Shown here: positions 1 to 9,519 of the stretch, piece by piece | How the letters are laid out: each line of letters opens with the position of its first letter | How positions within the stretch are numbered: position 1 is the stretch's first letter | Assembly: GCF_900110035.1 (NCBI RefSeq) | Contig: NZ_FOCF01000003.1 | Location: 310,001 to 374,000 of the forward strand | Reading direction: 5' to 3' | DNA length: 64,000 nucleotides | From: Sphingomonas gellani | GTDB taxonomy: Bacteria; Pseudomonadota; Alphaproteobacteria; Sphingomonadales; Sphingomonadaceae | Notes under the pieces: generated by a model | Databases searched by the model: none | What the model was told of the DNA's origin: nothing | Seen by the model: the letters and a program-made list of their open reading frames with translations, nothing else | Translations under genes and position numbers: made by a program

Positions 1-2
1 TC

Positions 3-1079
3 CATACCAAGCTGGACGGGCATCACCCGACGGGCGGGTCGCACCACCAGAAAATCGTCTCCATCGACGACTGCTTCGCTTTTTGCGGCGGGATCGACAT
101 GACGAGCGAGCGTTGGGACACGCGCGAGCACCGTGACGATGAGCCCGCCCGGCTGACGCCCAGGGGAAAGCCGTACAAACCCTGGCACGACGCGACCACC
201 GCCATGTCGGGACCGGCAGGCGCGGCGATGGCGGAGCTGTGCCGGGAGCGTTGGCTGCGGGCCACGGGCAAGCGGCTCGCGCCCGTTTCCGTCACGGGGC
301 GCTGTTGGCCCAACGGGCTGGAGCCTGATTTGAGCGATGTCGATGTCGGCGTCGCGCGCACCATCCCCCATATGGACGATCAGCAGAGCATCCATGAGAT
401 CGAGGGGCTGTTCCTGCACCAGATCGCCGGGGCGCGCCAAAGCATCTACATCGAAAGCCAGTATTTCGCGTCGCGCAAGATCGCGGAGGCGATCGCCGCT
501 CGCCTGCAAGAGGAGGACGGGCCAGAGTTCGTCATCATCAACCCGACCGTTGCGGAAGGCTGGTTGCAGCCGCTGGCCATGGACACCGCGCGGGCGCGGC
601 TGATGAAGGCGCTGCGCCAGGTCGATCGGCACGGGCGCCTCGCCATGTACCACCCGTTCACCGCCGGGGGTGAGCCGATCTATGTCCATGCGAAGATCAT
701 GATCGTCGACGGCACGACGATCCGGGTTGGATCGGCCAACATCAACAACCGCTCCATGCGATTGGATAGCGAGTGCGACGTGCTGGTCGAGGACCCCGAT
801 GCCGCGGTGGCACTGCGCAACGGCCTGATCGCCGAACACCTGGGCCTTTCGACCGAGGTGGTCGGCCGAGCGATAGCGGAGCAGGGCCTGATCGCCGCGA
901 TCGAAGCGTTACGCGGCGATGGCCGGTCGCTGCGTCCTTACGAATTGCCCGATCTGGGCAGCGCGGCCGAGTGGCTTGCCGACAATGAACTGCTCGATCC
1001 CGAGGGGCCGGACGAGATGTTCGAGCCGCTGGCGCGGCGCGGGCTGTTCCGACGGAAAGGGACGCTGCGACCGCAATAG
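3..1079 (+). CDS. Phospholipase D-family (cardiolipin synthase-like) protein, 5' truncated by window edge
   Basis: The frame is open from base 3, so the N-terminus lies outside the window; 358 residues are visible. Two HKD motifs mark the phospholipase D superfamily: HQKIVSID near bases 45-68 and HAKIMIVD near bases 687-710, the second followed by GSANINNRS. Each HKD supplies half of the active site for phosphodiester transfer on phospholipids. The arrangement fits the bacterial PLD/cardiolipin-synthase-like group, but the substrate cannot be read from sequence. An ATG at base 99 also gives an open frame, but it would delete the first HKD motif, so it is not the true start. The C-terminal 80 residues lack a recognised domain. 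Confidence 0.88.
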   Translation, partial: HTKLDGHHPTGGSHHQKIVSIDDCFAFCGGIDMTSERWDTREHRDDEPARLTPRGKPYKPWHDATTAMSGPAGAAMAELCRERWLRATGKRLAPVSVTGRCWPNGLEPDLSDVDVGVARTIPHMDDQQSIHEIEGLFLHQIAGARQSIYIESQYFASRKIAEAIAARLQEEDGPEFVIINPTVAEGWLQPLAMDTARARLMKALRQVDRHGRLAMYHPFTAGGEPIYVHAKIMIVDGTTIRVGSANINNRSMRLDSECDVLVEDPDAAVALRNGLIAEHLGLSTEVVGRAIAEQGLIAAIEALRGDGRSLRPYELPDLGSAAEWLADNELLDPEGPDEMFEPLARRGLFRRKGTLRPQ

Positions 1080-1228
1080 AGCGGCCGTAACCGTGGCGGC
1101 TGGTCCATGTCCGCCACGGTGCGCTCCGTGATGCGGAACGTCACCGGCCGGCTGAGCTTCCTCGCCCATCACCGCCATGGCAGCGTCGTCGACTGGCCCT
1201 CAAGACAGGAACCTCGCGATAGGATAGC

Positions 1229-1636
1229 GTGTGCGCACCCATTGATCGCGATCGTGAAAGGCCCTGCGTCATTCCGCCCTTTTCCTTCAGGTTCGATCCC
1301 GCAATCGGCGCAGTGTGCGTGACCCTGTCCGGCCGCTGGTCCATGCAGACGGCCCATGACTATACACAGGCGGTGACGAACCTCGTCAGCGCCGCGCCAT
1401 CGGGCACCACGCCGCGCAAGGCATTGTACGACCTGCGCGAGTGTGATCTGCATACCCGCGAGGTTTCCGAGATGCTGGCCGCGTTCCATGCCCGCGTCAC
1501 CCCCGACATGGACCGGGTCGCCTTTATCGGCGCCTCCACACTCGAAGGATTGCAGGCGAAGCGGATCAGTTCGGGGCGGGAGTGCCGCGTGTTTCCCAGC
1601 GCCGAGGAGGCGAGGGCGTGGCTGGCGGAGGTTTGA
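1229..1636 (+). CDS. Small STAS/SpoIIAA-like protein
   Basis: A 135-residue soluble protein. The core from about residue 20 (FRFDPAIGAVCVTLSGRWSM) to the C-terminal SAEEARAWLAEV resembles SpoIIAA/STAS-like proteins of alphaproteobacteria, which have a beta-alpha fold and usually bind a partner protein or small ligand. No catalytic residues are evident. The GTG start at 1229 is preceded by AGGATA at a good ribosome-binding distance. The gene stands alone between the PLD gene and a convergent Crp-type regulator. The family assignment rests on overall pattern and is tentative; no specific role is claimed. Confidence 0.6.
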   Translation: MCAPIDRDRERPCVIPPFSFRFDPAIGAVCVTLSGRWSMQTAHDYTQAVTNLVSAAPSGTTPRKALYDLRECDLHTREVSEMLAAFHARVTPDMDRVAFIGASTLEGLQAKRISSGRECRVFPSAEEARAWLAEV

Positions 1637-1665
1637 TCCGCCGGTCATCGGCTTGGAGACCGTCG

Positions 1666-2481
1666 CTAAAGCCCGAACACGATCGGCCGTGATGGTCCCG
1701 CGAACGCCCATGGCGTCGCGCCGAAGTCGCCACCTATTCCGTCGATGCCCTCCAGATGAAGGTAATCGGCGCGAAACCCGGCTTCCTGACGGAGCGCGTT
1801 CCAGTCGGGGAGGACGAAGTCGTGGCCGCGCTGTTCGACCAGCCCGTCCGTCTTCAGACCTTGCAGCACGCGATTGATGTGGACGGAGGTGAGGCCGAGC
1901 ACGTCCGCCATCTCCTCCTGCGTCAACGGCATGTGGAAGCCGCCGCCCCTGGTCCGGCCGACGACGGTCAGCCGCACCAGCAGCTCGCAGAACAGATGGG
2001 CCAGATGCTCGCGTGCCGAACGCCGGCCCAGGCACGCGTTGCGTTCGGCAAGCATCGCGTTCTCCACCGCGCCCAGCCAGCCCAGCGCGTCGGCGATGCC
2101 GGCACTTCGCTGGCTGGCGGTGCGCAGCGCGGTCCTGTCCAGCGTGACGACCGTGCACGGCATCAGCGTCATCACCGCGAAATCGCTGTTGCGCACATAC
2201 AGCGCGTCGAGATCGCAGATGTCGCCGGGCAGCAGCAGTTCCGTGATCTGCCGCCGACCGTCCGCGAGCAGCCGGTATCGACAGGCCCAGCCGTCGATCA
2301 GGACATGCAGGCGCTGCGTCCGTGTGCCCTGGGCGATCAGTTCGACCCGTGCCCTGACCGACCGCTCGTCCTCGTAAAGGCCGTGAAGGATGTCGAGATC
2401 GGCATCGCCGAGCCCGGCCATCTGTTTCAGGCGCGTGAGGAAGGCGTCGGGGATCGCCCCGCTTGTCCGGTGGGGACTCAC
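1666..2481 (-). CDS. Crp/Fnr-family transcriptional regulator
   Basis: An N-terminal cyclic-nucleotide-binding-like beta barrel (around LHVLIDGWACRYRLLADGRRQ and LLLPGDICDL) is followed by a dimerisation helix and a winged helix-turn-helix (LTQEEMADVLGLTSVHINRVLQGLK). There is no N-terminal cysteine cluster, so it is not an oxygen-sensing FNR. The GTG at 2481 was chosen because it aligns the barrel with the neighbouring paralogue; the frame stays open up to an ATG at 2574, neither has a convincing ribosome-binding site, and the start is uncertain. It is divergent from a second Crp/Fnr protein and both end with a shared YLHL segment, which suggests an old duplication. Ligand and targets are unknown. 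Confidence 0.85.
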   Translation of the reverse strand: MSPHRTSGAIPDAFLTRLKQMAGLGDADLDILHGLYEDERSVRARVELIAQGTRTQRLHVLIDGWACRYRLLADGRRQITELLLPGDICDLDALYVRNSDFAVMTLMPCTVVTLDRTALRTASQRSAGIADALGWLGAVENAMLAERNACLGRRSAREHLAHLFCELLVRLTVVGRTRGGGFHMPLTQEEMADVLGLTSVHINRVLQGLKTDGLVEQRGHDFVLPDWNALRQEAGFRADYLHLEGIDGIGGDFGATPWAFAGPSRPIVFGL

Positions 2482-2528
2482 CGTGCGGCTGCGCGCGCGG
2501 TGAGATGCCAATGCAGAGTGCTGCCCAT

Positions 2529-2615
2529 GCACATGTGCTCTCCGATGCCAGTCGACCGGCTGGATCGACAACATGGGTTTACGTGCGTTAAAGTGCGGCG
2601 CCTTATACGGGTATA
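2529..2615. promoter_or_regulatory. Candidate operators between divergent Crp/Fnr genes
   Basis: The spacer between the two divergent regulators contains a perfect 10-bp palindrome, GCACATGTGC, at 2529-2538, and an inverted repeat, TATACGGGTATA, at 2604-2615. Dimeric Crp/Fnr proteins bind inverted repeats, so auto- or cross-regulation is plausible. The half-sites do not match the classical FNR TTGAT or Crp TGTGA consensus, so the assignment is only positional. Confidence 0.3.
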
Positions 2616-2645
2616 GTTCCGCCGGTGTTTGAGGTGGAGAAAACC

Positions 2646-3374
2646 ATGACCAACCCCTTGATCCGGAAACTCGACGCGTTCGTCAGGCTGTCGGACGACG
2701 AGAAGAAGGCCCTGGACGCCTTGTGCGGGCGCACGGTCGTGCGCCGGGCGGGAGAGGACCTGATCCGGGAGGGCGACCGGCCCGAAGAGGTCATCCTGCT
2801 GCTGGAGGGATGGGCCTTTCGCTACAAGCTGCTGCCCGATGGCGGCCGGCAGATCATGGCCTATCTCATCCCCGGCGACCTGTGCGACATCCACATCTTC
2901 ATCCTGAAGGAGATGGATCACAGCATCGGCCTGTTGAGCGATTCCACGATCGGCCTGATCCCGGAAAAGGCGATGGTGGAGTTCCTCGACACGCACCCGC
3001 GCCTGTCCCGTGCGCTGTTCTGGTCGACGCTGGTGGATGAGGCGACGTTGCGCGAATGGCTCGCCAACACGTTGCGGCGTGAACCGTTCGAGCGGGTCGC
3101 GCACCTGCTTGCCGAGATGTGGATGCGGATGAAGGCGGTCGGCCTGGTTCAGGGCGAGACGTTCGACCTGCCCCTGACCCAGACGGAGCTTGGCGACACG
3201 ATCGGCCTCAACTCCGTGACCGTGAACCGCGTCCTGCAACGGCTGCGCGCGGAGGAACTCATCACCCTGAAGGGTGAGCGGCTGTCCATCCTGGACGCGA
3301 AGCGGCTGCTGGCGGTCAGCGACTTCAACCCGAACTACCTCCACCTCGATCCGCGGCAACCCGCCGGCCGGTGA
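2646..3374 (+). CDS. Crp/Fnr-family transcriptional regulator
   Basis: A 242-residue regulator with a cyclic-nucleotide-binding-like domain (VILLLEGWAFRYKLLPDGGRQIM, LIPGDLCDIHIF) and a C-terminal HTH (LTQTELGDTIGLNSVTVNRVLQRLR). No FNR-type cysteine cluster is present. The ATG at 2646 is preceded by GAGGTGGAG; a GTG at 2625 in the same frame lacks such a site. It resembles the divergent neighbour along its whole length, including a C-terminal NYLHLD tail matching the neighbour's DYLHLE. Sphingomonads often carry several such short-chain Crp proteins tied to stress or redox responses, but no effector can be inferred. Confidence 0.9.
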   Translation: MTNPLIRKLDAFVRLSDDEKKALDALCGRTVVRRAGEDLIREGDRPEEVILLLEGWAFRYKLLPDGGRQIMAYLIPGDLCDIHIFILKEMDHSIGLLSDSTIGLIPEKAMVEFLDTHPRLSRALFWSTLVDEATLREWLANTLRREPFERVAHLLAEMWMRMKAVGLVQGETFDLPLTQTELGDTIGLNSVTVNRVLQRLRAEELITLKGERLSILDAKRLLAVSDFNPNYLHLDPRQPAGR

Positions 3375-3427
3375 GAAGTTTAACCGGTGTCAGGGAATAG
3401 CCGGCCACCAGGGTGTAAATAATTGGG

Positions 3428-3718
3428 ATGAGTACGCTTTCCGTCACTCGTATCAAGGTCGCCGTCGATCTGGGGGACGCGGACGGTCTGCTGGTCATGC
3501 ACGAAGGCGCGCTGGTCGCGGTGCTGGTGTGCCTGGACGACGATTTCTACGGAAGCGAGCGGGGGCGATGGCATCTCGAGGCCGGGTTCGGTCGCTGCGG
3601 CGCGTCCGTGCCGACGTTCGAGACGATCGCGGCCGCGCTGCGCTGGATCGCGGACCGTCTGGAGCTCGACGACGAAAGCGTCAGGTCGGCCCTCGCGAGC
3701 GTCAGGCCCGCTCGATAG
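3428..3718 (+). CDS. Hypothetical 96-residue protein
   Basis: A small acidic protein (MSTLSVTRIKVAVDLGDADG...) with hydrophobic beta-like stretches (LLVMHEGALVAVLVCLDD) and a helical C-terminus (ETIAAALRWIADRLELDDESVRSALASV). It has no signal peptide, membrane segment or cysteine motif. It lies 53 bp downstream of a Crp/Fnr gene on the same strand and may be co-transcribed. Coding character is supported by a clean frame and sphingomonad-like composition; no family is recognised. Confidence 0.6.
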   Translation: MSTLSVTRIKVAVDLGDADGLLVMHEGALVAVLVCLDDDFYGSERGRWHLEAGFGRCGASVPTFETIAAALRWIADRLELDDESVRSALASVRPAR

Positions 3719-3761
3719 GATCGCCAATCCACGAGGCAACGCGATTAGGTCATGGCGTCGC

Positions 3762-4748
3762 TTACCCGATGTCACGCGTCAGCCGGTCCCAATTGCCATG
3801 CGCGAAACCCCGCCGCGCCTCGTCGTCCAGCGATACCTGTTCCAGGAACCGGCGCGGCTGGCCGCCCTCCTTGTACTGATAGGGGAAATCGGTCGAGAAC
3901 AGCAGGCGTTCGGCCCCGACGATGTCCAGACAGCGTTGCAGGTACGTGTCGCTCCACATGCCACTGCCGGTCACGTACAGGTTGTGGCGCGCATAGTGGG
4001 ACAGCGGGTGTTTCAAATCGAGCGCGCGTTCGAACACGGCGGCGGTGCGCTCCAGATAGAACAGCACCACCTCGCCCCAATGACCCAGGATGATCTGAAG
4101 GTCGGGCAACTGGTCGAACACGCCCGCGGCCACCAGCCGGTTCCATTGCAGCCCCGCCTCGTAATGCCAACCCAGGCCAAAGGCGGCGAGCGCCAGGTCC
4201 GCGGTTTCTCCAATGCCCGTATAATTGGCGGCGCGAACCTCGGCCAATGGCGTCTGCGGGTGGATGAACACCGGCACGCGCAGCTCCGCCGCCTTGGCGA
4301 GCAGGGGGCGCAGGTCGGGGTGGTCGAGATGACGCTCCCGCGTCCTGCCGCAGAGCAGCGCGCCCTTCAGGCCCAGATCGCGCACGGCCCGCTCCAGTTC
4401 GCGGGGCGCGGCGTCGGGGTCGGGCGTGGGGATCGCGGCGAGTCCCTGAAACCGCTCGGGATGCCTGGTGCATGTTTCCGCGATCAGGTCGTTGACCCGC
4501 TGCGCCATCTCCACCGCCACGCCGGGCGACAGGTTGTGCAGCCCGGGCGTGGTGAGGGACAGTACCTGAACATCCACGCCCTGTTCGTCCATCAACGCGA
4601 TCCGTCCCTCGCCCAGATCGGCCAGACGGCGGCCATTCTCGCCACCATCCGCGAAGGCCGACACCGGATCGTGCGGTGGCGGAGCAGTGTCCCAGGCGTC
4701 GCGCACGAATGGCGGAAGGATATGCTCTTCGATCGCGATCAGGCGCAT
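3762..4748 (-). CDS. Amidohydrolase-family protein (gamma-resorcylate decarboxylase-like)
   Basis: A 328-residue metal-dependent TIM-barrel protein. The start MRLIAIEEH carries the ExH metal-binding pattern seen in 2,6-dihydroxybenzoate (gamma-resorcylate) decarboxylases and related amidohydrolase-2 proteins. Further hallmarks are IHPQTP (metal-binding His), GHWGE and FSTDFPYQY (metal-binding Asp). Such enzymes decarboxylate hydroxybenzoates or hydrolyse cyclic compounds; the substrate is not readable. The ATG at 4748 has GGTGGA upstream; an in-frame ATG at 4772 is also possible. The long 5' extension of the frame looks non-coding. No aromatic-degradation genes flank it. Confidence 0.82.
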   Translation of the reverse strand: MRLIAIEEHILPPFVRDAWDTAPPPHDPVSAFADGGENGRRLADLGEGRIALMDEQGVDVQVLSLTTPGLHNLSPGVAVEMAQRVNDLIAETCTRHPERFQGLAAIPTPDPDAAPRELERAVRDLGLKGALLCGRTRERHLDHPDLRPLLAKAAELRVPVFIHPQTPLAEVRAANYTGIGETADLALAAFGLGWHYEAGLQWNRLVAAGVFDQLPDLQIILGHWGEVVLFYLERTAAVFERALDLKHPLSHYARHNLYVTGSGMWSDTYLQRCLDIVGAERLLFSTDFPYQYKEGGQPRRFLEQVSLDDEARRGFAHGNWDRLTRDIG

Positions 4749-5511
4749 GGGCTCGTCCACCGGAGGGATCATAGCCGGCTGAACCCGTCCTCCGGGCTTT
4801 GGTTTCGCCGGGCGCATGGCCGGCCGATGCCTGGTGGTGACTTTGCGCCTTGTCGACGGAGGCTTTCCGCTGCCGACGCCTTCCCGAGCCGCCTCGCATT
4901 CGATCTGGCGCTTATGACACCCTGTATTCACTGCGACCGCACCGTTCGGGGTCGAAGTCGCGGCCCTCGGCCGCCGCGCTCGCGATTGGAGCGTCGGCAA
5001 GATCGGCGCGGGCAGGTCGCGCGCCTTGTACAGCACAGCCTCAAACCGGCGGCCCCGCCATGACGCGGCCGGCACACACGACCACCGTCCACCATCGCGA
5101 CCCTGCCGGCGCGATGATCGTCCCGCCGGCGCCGTCTAAGGCGGAAGTCGGCCGCGGCCAGCACATTGATGCCTACTCATGCATTGCCGGCTCAGCGGGT
5201 CCAGCAGCGCAATGGGTGGTCCCTGCGGCTTGATGAGGGAGCCGGCGGTCAGGCGCCCGAGCATTGTGGAATTGCGGCGGCCGTTCGCGGGATCGATCTT
5301 GTGGACGGGGCACGCCGCTGACGCCAGTCTGCGATGAACTGGCGGCCCGACTTCAGGCACGCCGGCCAACGTCGCGGCTTGGTGGCTGAAGCGGCTCGTC
5401 AGGTGACCCGCCAGACACGCGCCTTACGAACGCCGTGGCCGCAACCGCATCGCGACTCACCAGGCGTTCGACGCACGGACATGGTCCGCCCGTCCTCGCA
5501 AAGTCGAAGAC
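4749..5511. other. Intergenic region of about 760 bp without a recognisable gene
   Basis: Between the amidohydrolase start and the cobU stop no frame on either strand gives a recognisable protein. A few frames of 60-130 codons exist, but they are rich in Arg, Pro and Ala as expected of chance frames in GC-rich DNA. There is no B12 box, tRNA or repeat that I can see. It may include the amidohydrolase promoter and gene remnants. Confidence 0.5.
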
Positions 5512-6051
5512 TTAGTCCCGCGCGCTTTCCTTGATCGTCGTCGCGATGCCGGCGACCATCAGGATGACCTCGTCGGCGCGCGCGGCGATCGCCTGATTGA
5601 TGCGGCCGGCGATGTCGCGGAAACGACGTGCCAGCGCGTTGTCGGGCACGATGCCCCAGCCGACCTCGTTCGTGACCAGCAGCACTCGGCCCCGTGCCCC
5701 GGCGAGCGTCTGTTCGACCTCGCGCAGGTGACGATCGACATCATGCTCGCCCAGCAGCAGGTTGGACGCCCAGAGCGTCAGGCAATCCACAAAGATCGTG
5801 GCGTCCGGCGCGTCGGCGGCCGCGATCGCCCGCGCCAGATCGACCGGCGCCTCGACGGTGCGCCAGCGCTGGTCGCGATCCGCGCGGTGGCGGGCGATGC
5901 GGTCGCGCATTTCCCCGTCGAACGCTTGTGCGGTCGCGATGAACACCATGTCCCCGCCGGCCCGCTCGGCCAGCGATTGGGCGTGGCGGCTCTTGCCCGA
6001 TCGCGCGCCGCCGACGACCAGGGTTTTGCGCCCTCTGCCGGTGTCCGTCAT
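5512..6051 (-). CDS. cobU: Bifunctional adenosylcobinamide kinase / adenosylcobinamide-phosphate guanylyltransferase
   Basis: A 179-residue enzyme of the late cobalamin pathway (CobU, called CobP in Pseudomonas denitrificans). It phosphorylates adenosylcobinamide and then adds GMP to give AdoCbi-GDP. The P-loop GGARSGKS is at residues 14-21, and RIARHRADR contains the histidine region guanylated in the family. The start at ATG 6051 follows GGCGGGA; longer in-frame ATGs would run towards the divergent cobD gene. It lies alone on the minus strand, with only 60 bp to cobD. No riboswitch precedes it. Confidence 0.95.
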   Translation of the reverse strand: MTDTGRGRKTLVVGGARSGKSRHAQSLAERAGGDMVFIATAQAFDGEMRDRIARHRADRDQRWRTVEAPVDLARAIAAADAPDATIFVDCLTLWASNLLLGEHDVDRHLREVEQTLAGARGRVLLVTNEVGWGIVPDNALARRFRDIAGRINQAIAARADEVILMVAGIATTIKESARD

Positions 6052-6111
6052 GTGCACTGATCCCGCCGAGCTCGCTTGTTTCGTCATGACGCTTTGTCGA
6101 TAGACGCGGCG

Positions 6112-7134
6112 ATGACGCGGTTCCACCATAGCGATCCGGCAGGCGGCGCCCTGACCTATCACGGTGGGCGGCTGGATGTGGCGGCAGAGCGGTTCCAATC
6201 GGCTCCGCAGCCGTGGATCGACCTGTCCACGGGGATCAGCCCGTTCGCATGGCCGACAGAGCGGCTGGCGGCGCCCGACCTGCGCGCATTGCCGTCACCG
6301 GCCGCGCTCGCCGCGCTGGGCCTTGCCGCCGCCGAGCATTTCGGGGCGCCGGCGGTGCCGATCGCCGCGCTGCCCGGCAGCGAGATCGGGTTGAGGATGC
6401 TGGGATCGATCGACCCGCCGCGGCCGTGGCGCGTGGTCGGGCCGGGTTATCGCAGCCACCTCGACGCGCTGCCCGGCGCGATGGCGATCGCACCCGAGTC
6501 ACTGGATGATGAGGCGGGCCTGGGCGGCACGATCCTGCTCGCCAATCCCAACAATCCCGATGGTATTTCCTGGCAGCCGGACCGCTTGATCGCGGTCGCG
6601 CGCCGCCTGGGGGAACGTGGCGGTCTGCTGATCGTGGACGAGGCATTCGGCGATGCGCTGCCGGACACGAGCATCCTTCCCCTAATCGAGCGCGACGACC
6701 CGGTGCTGGTGTTCCGATCGTTCGGCAAGTTCTTCGGTCTGGCGGGTGTGCGCCTCGGCTTCGTCGCGGGCGAGGCAAATCGGGTTGCGCGCCTGGCCGA
6801 CCGGCTGGGGAGCTGGCCGGTGTCTGCGCTCGCCATTGCCTGCGGAACCGCCGCTTATCGCGACACGCGCTGGATCGCGGCCGCGTGTGTGCGACAGGCG
6901 TCAGTGGCCGCGGACCTCGACGCCGTGCTGGCGCGGCATGGCCTGGCGGCACGCGGTGCATGTCCGCTGTTCCGGCTGGTCGAGACGGAGGCGGCGCCTG
7001 AAATTTTCGACCGGCTGGGCCGGAGCGGCATTCTCGTGCGGCCCTTCGACGATGCGCCGCGATGGTTGCGGTTCGGCCTGCCGGCGGATGACGAGGCGAT
7101 GCGGCGGCTGGACGAGGCGCTGGGCAATGGCTGA
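6112..7134 (+). CDS. cobD: L-threonine-O-3-phosphate decarboxylase (PLP-dependent)
   Basis: A class I/II aminotransferase-fold protein of 340 residues. It makes (R)-1-amino-2-propanol phosphate, the linker between corrin ring and nucleotide loop (CobD in Salmonella, CobC in Pseudomonas). Visible motifs are LANPNNPDG, LLIVDEAFGD and the PLP-lysine motif SFGKFFGLAGVRLGF with Lys206. ATG 6112 (MTRFHHSDPAGG) is chosen as it matches the family start; an upstream in-frame start at 6076 would overlap the cobU region. The stop overlaps the start of cbiB by 8 bp, and the enzyme's product is used by CbiB. Confidence 0.93.
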   Translation: MTRFHHSDPAGGALTYHGGRLDVAAERFQSAPQPWIDLSTGISPFAWPTERLAAPDLRALPSPAALAALGLAAAEHFGAPAVPIAALPGSEIGLRMLGSIDPPRPWRVVGPGYRSHLDALPGAMAIAPESLDDEAGLGGTILLANPNNPDGISWQPDRLIAVARRLGERGGLLIVDEAFGDALPDTSILPLIERDDPVLVFRSFGKFFGLAGVRLGFVAGEANRVARLADRLGSWPVSALAIACGTAAYRDTRWIAAACVRQASVAADLDAVLARHGLAARGACPLFRLVETEAAPEIFDRLGRSGILVRPFDDAPRWLRFGLPADDEAMRRLDEALGNG

Positions 7135-8065
7135 GCCGGTCGCGCTCGCCGCGCTGGCGATGGACGCCGCCCTCGGCTGGCCGGCATGGCTGTATGTGCG
7201 CGTCGGGCATCCGGTCGGCGGCTTTGCGCGGTTGATCGGCGGATGCGAGCAGCGCTGGAACCGTCCCATCTCCACGCCCCTGATGCGGCAACTGGCGGGC
7301 GTCGCCACGATCGCGCTTGTCGTTGCGGCGGCGGCCGGGGGCGCCTGGATCGCACAGGCGGCCGTCCGGGCGGTGTTCGGGCCAAGCGGCTGGCCTGTCA
7401 TTGCCTTGCTCGCATGGCCCGCGCTGGCGCAGCGTAGCCTGGACGATCACGTCCGGGCGGTGGCGACGGCGCTCGAACGGGATGATCTTTCCGCGGCGCG
7501 AGCGGCGGTCGGCTCTATCGTGGGTCGGGACGTCGCCGCGCTGGATCGGTCGGGCGTCGCGCGTGCGGCGGTGGAGAGCCTGTCCGAAAGCTTTTGCGAC
7601 GGGGTGGCAGCACCCCTGTTCTGGCTGCTGGTCGGCGGACTGCCGGGCGTTTGGGCGTACAAGGCGATCAACACCGCCGACAGCCTGATCGGTCACCGCG
7701 AGGAACGCTGGCGCGCATTCGGTTGGGCGGCCGCCCGGCTGGACGACGTGGCGAACCTGGTGCCCGCGCGCGTCGGCGGCGCGCTGATCTGCCTGGCGGG
7801 TTGGGGCGGATGGCGGGTCATGGCGCGCGACGCGCGGCGGCACGCGTCGCCCAACGCGGGCTGGACGGAGGCGGCGATGGCCGGCGTGCTCCGCGTCAGG
7901 CTGGCCGGCCCGATCGCCTATGACGGGGTGATCGCCGAAAAGCAGTGGATCGGCGACGGACGCACCGATCTGGACGCACGCAACGTGCGCCAATCGCTGC
8001 GCGTGTATCGCCGCGCATGTGGGCTGTTGTGGATGGTCGCGGGGGGCTTTGCGTGGGTGCTGTGA
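7127..8065 (+). CDS. cbiB: Adenosylcobinamide-phosphate synthase CbiB (integral membrane)
   Basis: A 312-residue membrane protein that attaches aminopropanol phosphate to adenosylcobyric acid. Family features are an N-terminal MDAALGWP, a hydrophobic segment ([17 protein letters not shown]), [36 protein letters not shown], and [19 protein letters not shown] 7127 lies inside the end of cobD, suggesting translational coupling. It is called CobD in the Pseudomonas nomenclature. The frame remains open far upstream, but that part overlaps cobD and is not coding. The stop overlaps the cobQ start region. Confidence 0.94.
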   Translation: MAEPVALAALAMDAALGWPAWLYVRVGHPVGGFARLIGGCEQRWNRPISTPLMRQLAGVATIALVVAAAAGGAWIAQAAVRAVFGPSGWPVIALLAWPALAQRSLDDHVRAVATALERDDLSAARAAVGSIVGRDVAALDRSGVARAAVESLSESFCDGVAAPLFWLLVGGLPGVWAYKAINTADSLIGHREERWRAFGWAAARLDDVANLVPARVGGALICLAGWGGWRVMARDARRHASPNAGWTEAAMAGVLRVRLAGPIAYDGVIAEKQWIGDGRTDLDARNVRQSLRVYRRACGLLWMVAGGFAWVL

Positions 8066-9519
8066 TGTTTCAGGGCACCGGGTCCGATGTCGGCAAGTCG
8101 GTGTTGGTGGCTGGGCTGTGCCGTGCCTTCAGCAATCGTGGCCTCCGCGTCCGACCGTTCAAGCCGCAGAACATGTCCAACAATGCCGCCGTCACCGCCG
8201 ACGGTGGCGAGATCGGCCGCGCCCAGGCGACGCAGGCGCTGGCGGCGCGCGTGGCCCCCGAGGTGGACATGAACCCGGTCCTGCTGAAGCCGCAGGGCGA
8301 CCGCACCTCGCAACTGGTGGTGCACGGTCGGGTGCGCGGCGTCCTGCAGGCCGCAAACTGGCGCCGGGGGCGAGAGGGGCTGATGCCGGAGGTGCTCGCC
8401 AGCTTTAGCCGGTCGATGGCGCAGGCGGATGTGGTGGTGGTGGAGGGTGCGGGTTCGGCGGCGGAGGTCAACCTGCGCGCGGGCGACATCGCCAACATGG
8501 GCTTTGCGCGGGCGGCGGGTGTTCCGGTCGTCCTGGTCGGCGACATCGACCGGGGCGGCGTAATCGCTTCGCTGTCGGGCACGCGGGTGGTGCTGGACCC
8601 GGCGGACGCTGCGCTGGTCGCGGGATTCCTCGTCAACAAGTTCCGGGGCGATCCCGCGCTGTTCGCCGATGGGCTGACCGCGATCGCATCGCATACCGGC
8701 TGGCGCAGTTTCGGCGTGGTGCCATGGCTGGCGGAAGCGGCGCGACTGCCGAGCGAGGACGCGGTGGTGTTGCAGAAGGCCGGCCCGCGCGGATCCGGCG
8801 GGCGCATCGTGGTCGCTTGCCCGGTCACGCGCCACATCGCCAATTTCGACGATCTCGATCCCTGGCGTTTGGAGCCGGAGGTCGAACTGGTGATGGTGCC
8901 GCCCGGCACTCCGATCCCGGCAGAGGCGGCGCTGGTCGTGCTGCCGGGATCGAAGGCGACCATTGCCGATTTGCGCTTCGTCCGCGAACAGGGTTGGGAC
9001 ATCGACCTGGCCGCGCATCGGCGGCGCGGTGGCGCGATCCTGGGGCTGTGTGGCGGTTACCAGATGCTGGGCCGCGCCGTCGCCGATCCGCAAGGGATCG
9101 AGGGGACGGCGGAGACGGTCGCGGGATTGGGTCTGCTCGACGTCGAAACGGTGTTGGGCGGGACCAAGGCGCTTGTGCAGGTGGCGGGGCAGGCGCGGGG
9201 TGCGCCGTTCCAGGGTTATGAGATGCATATGGGGCTGACCACCGGGCCCGACGCGGTGCGTCCGGTCGCGCGGTACGACGACGGTCGCGTGGACGGGGCG
9301 ACCAGCGAGGACGGACTGGTCGCGGGCAGCTATGTCCACGGGTTGTTCGGGCTGGCCGCACAGCGCCGCGCGTGGCTGGACGTGGCGGGGGACGGTCCCG
9401 ATCACGCCGCCAGCGTGGACGCGGCGCTCGATGCGATCGCGGCCCGGCTGGAGGCGCATCTGGATATCGACGCGCTGCTCACCCTTTCACGGCGTGCCGA
9501 CGATCACCGCGGCGAGTAG
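8053..9519 (+). CDS. cobQ: Cobyric acid synthase (glutamine-hydrolysing)
   Basis: A 488-residue amidotransferase that converts adenosylcobyrinic a,c-diamide to adenosylcobyric acid by four amidations. The N-terminal ATP-binding part has GTGSDVGKS and [10 protein letters not shown]; the C-terminal class I glutaminase has the nucleophile in [11 protein letters not shown] and the catalytic His in YVHGLFG. GTG 8053 is preferred because it has a GGGGGG ribosome-binding stretch and gives the usual few residues before [11 protein letters not shown] 8065, overlapping the cbiB stop as TGATG, is the alternative. Its 3' end overlaps convergent cobS by 33 bp. Confidence 0.93.
   Translation: MGAVMFQGTGSDVGKSVLVAGLCRAFSNRGLRVRPFKPQNMSNNAAVTADGGEIGRAQATQALAARVAPEVDMNPVLLKPQGDRTSQLVVHGRVRGVLQAANWRRGREGLMPEVLASFSRSMAQADVVVVEGAGSAAEVNLRAGDIANMGFARAAGVPVVLVGDIDRGGVIASLSGTRVVLDPADAALVAGFLVNKFRGDPALFADGLTAIASHTGWRSFGVVPWLAEAARLPSEDAVVLQKAGPRGSGGRIVVACPVTRHIANFDDLDPWRLEPEVELVMVPPGTPIPAEAALVVLPGSKATIADLRFVREQGWDIDLAAHRRRGGAILGLCGGYQMLGRAVADPQGIEGTAETVAGLGLLDVETVLGGTKALVQVAGQARGAPFQGYEMHMGLTTGPDAVRPVARYDDGRVDGATSEDGLVAGSYVHGLFGLAAQRRAWLDVAGDGPDHAASVDAALDAIAARLEAHLDIDALLTLSRRADDHRGE

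Noticed and set aside
5136..5369. A minus-strand frame of 77 codons in the large gap
   Set aside because: No ribosome-binding site, no recognisable family and composition like chance frames.
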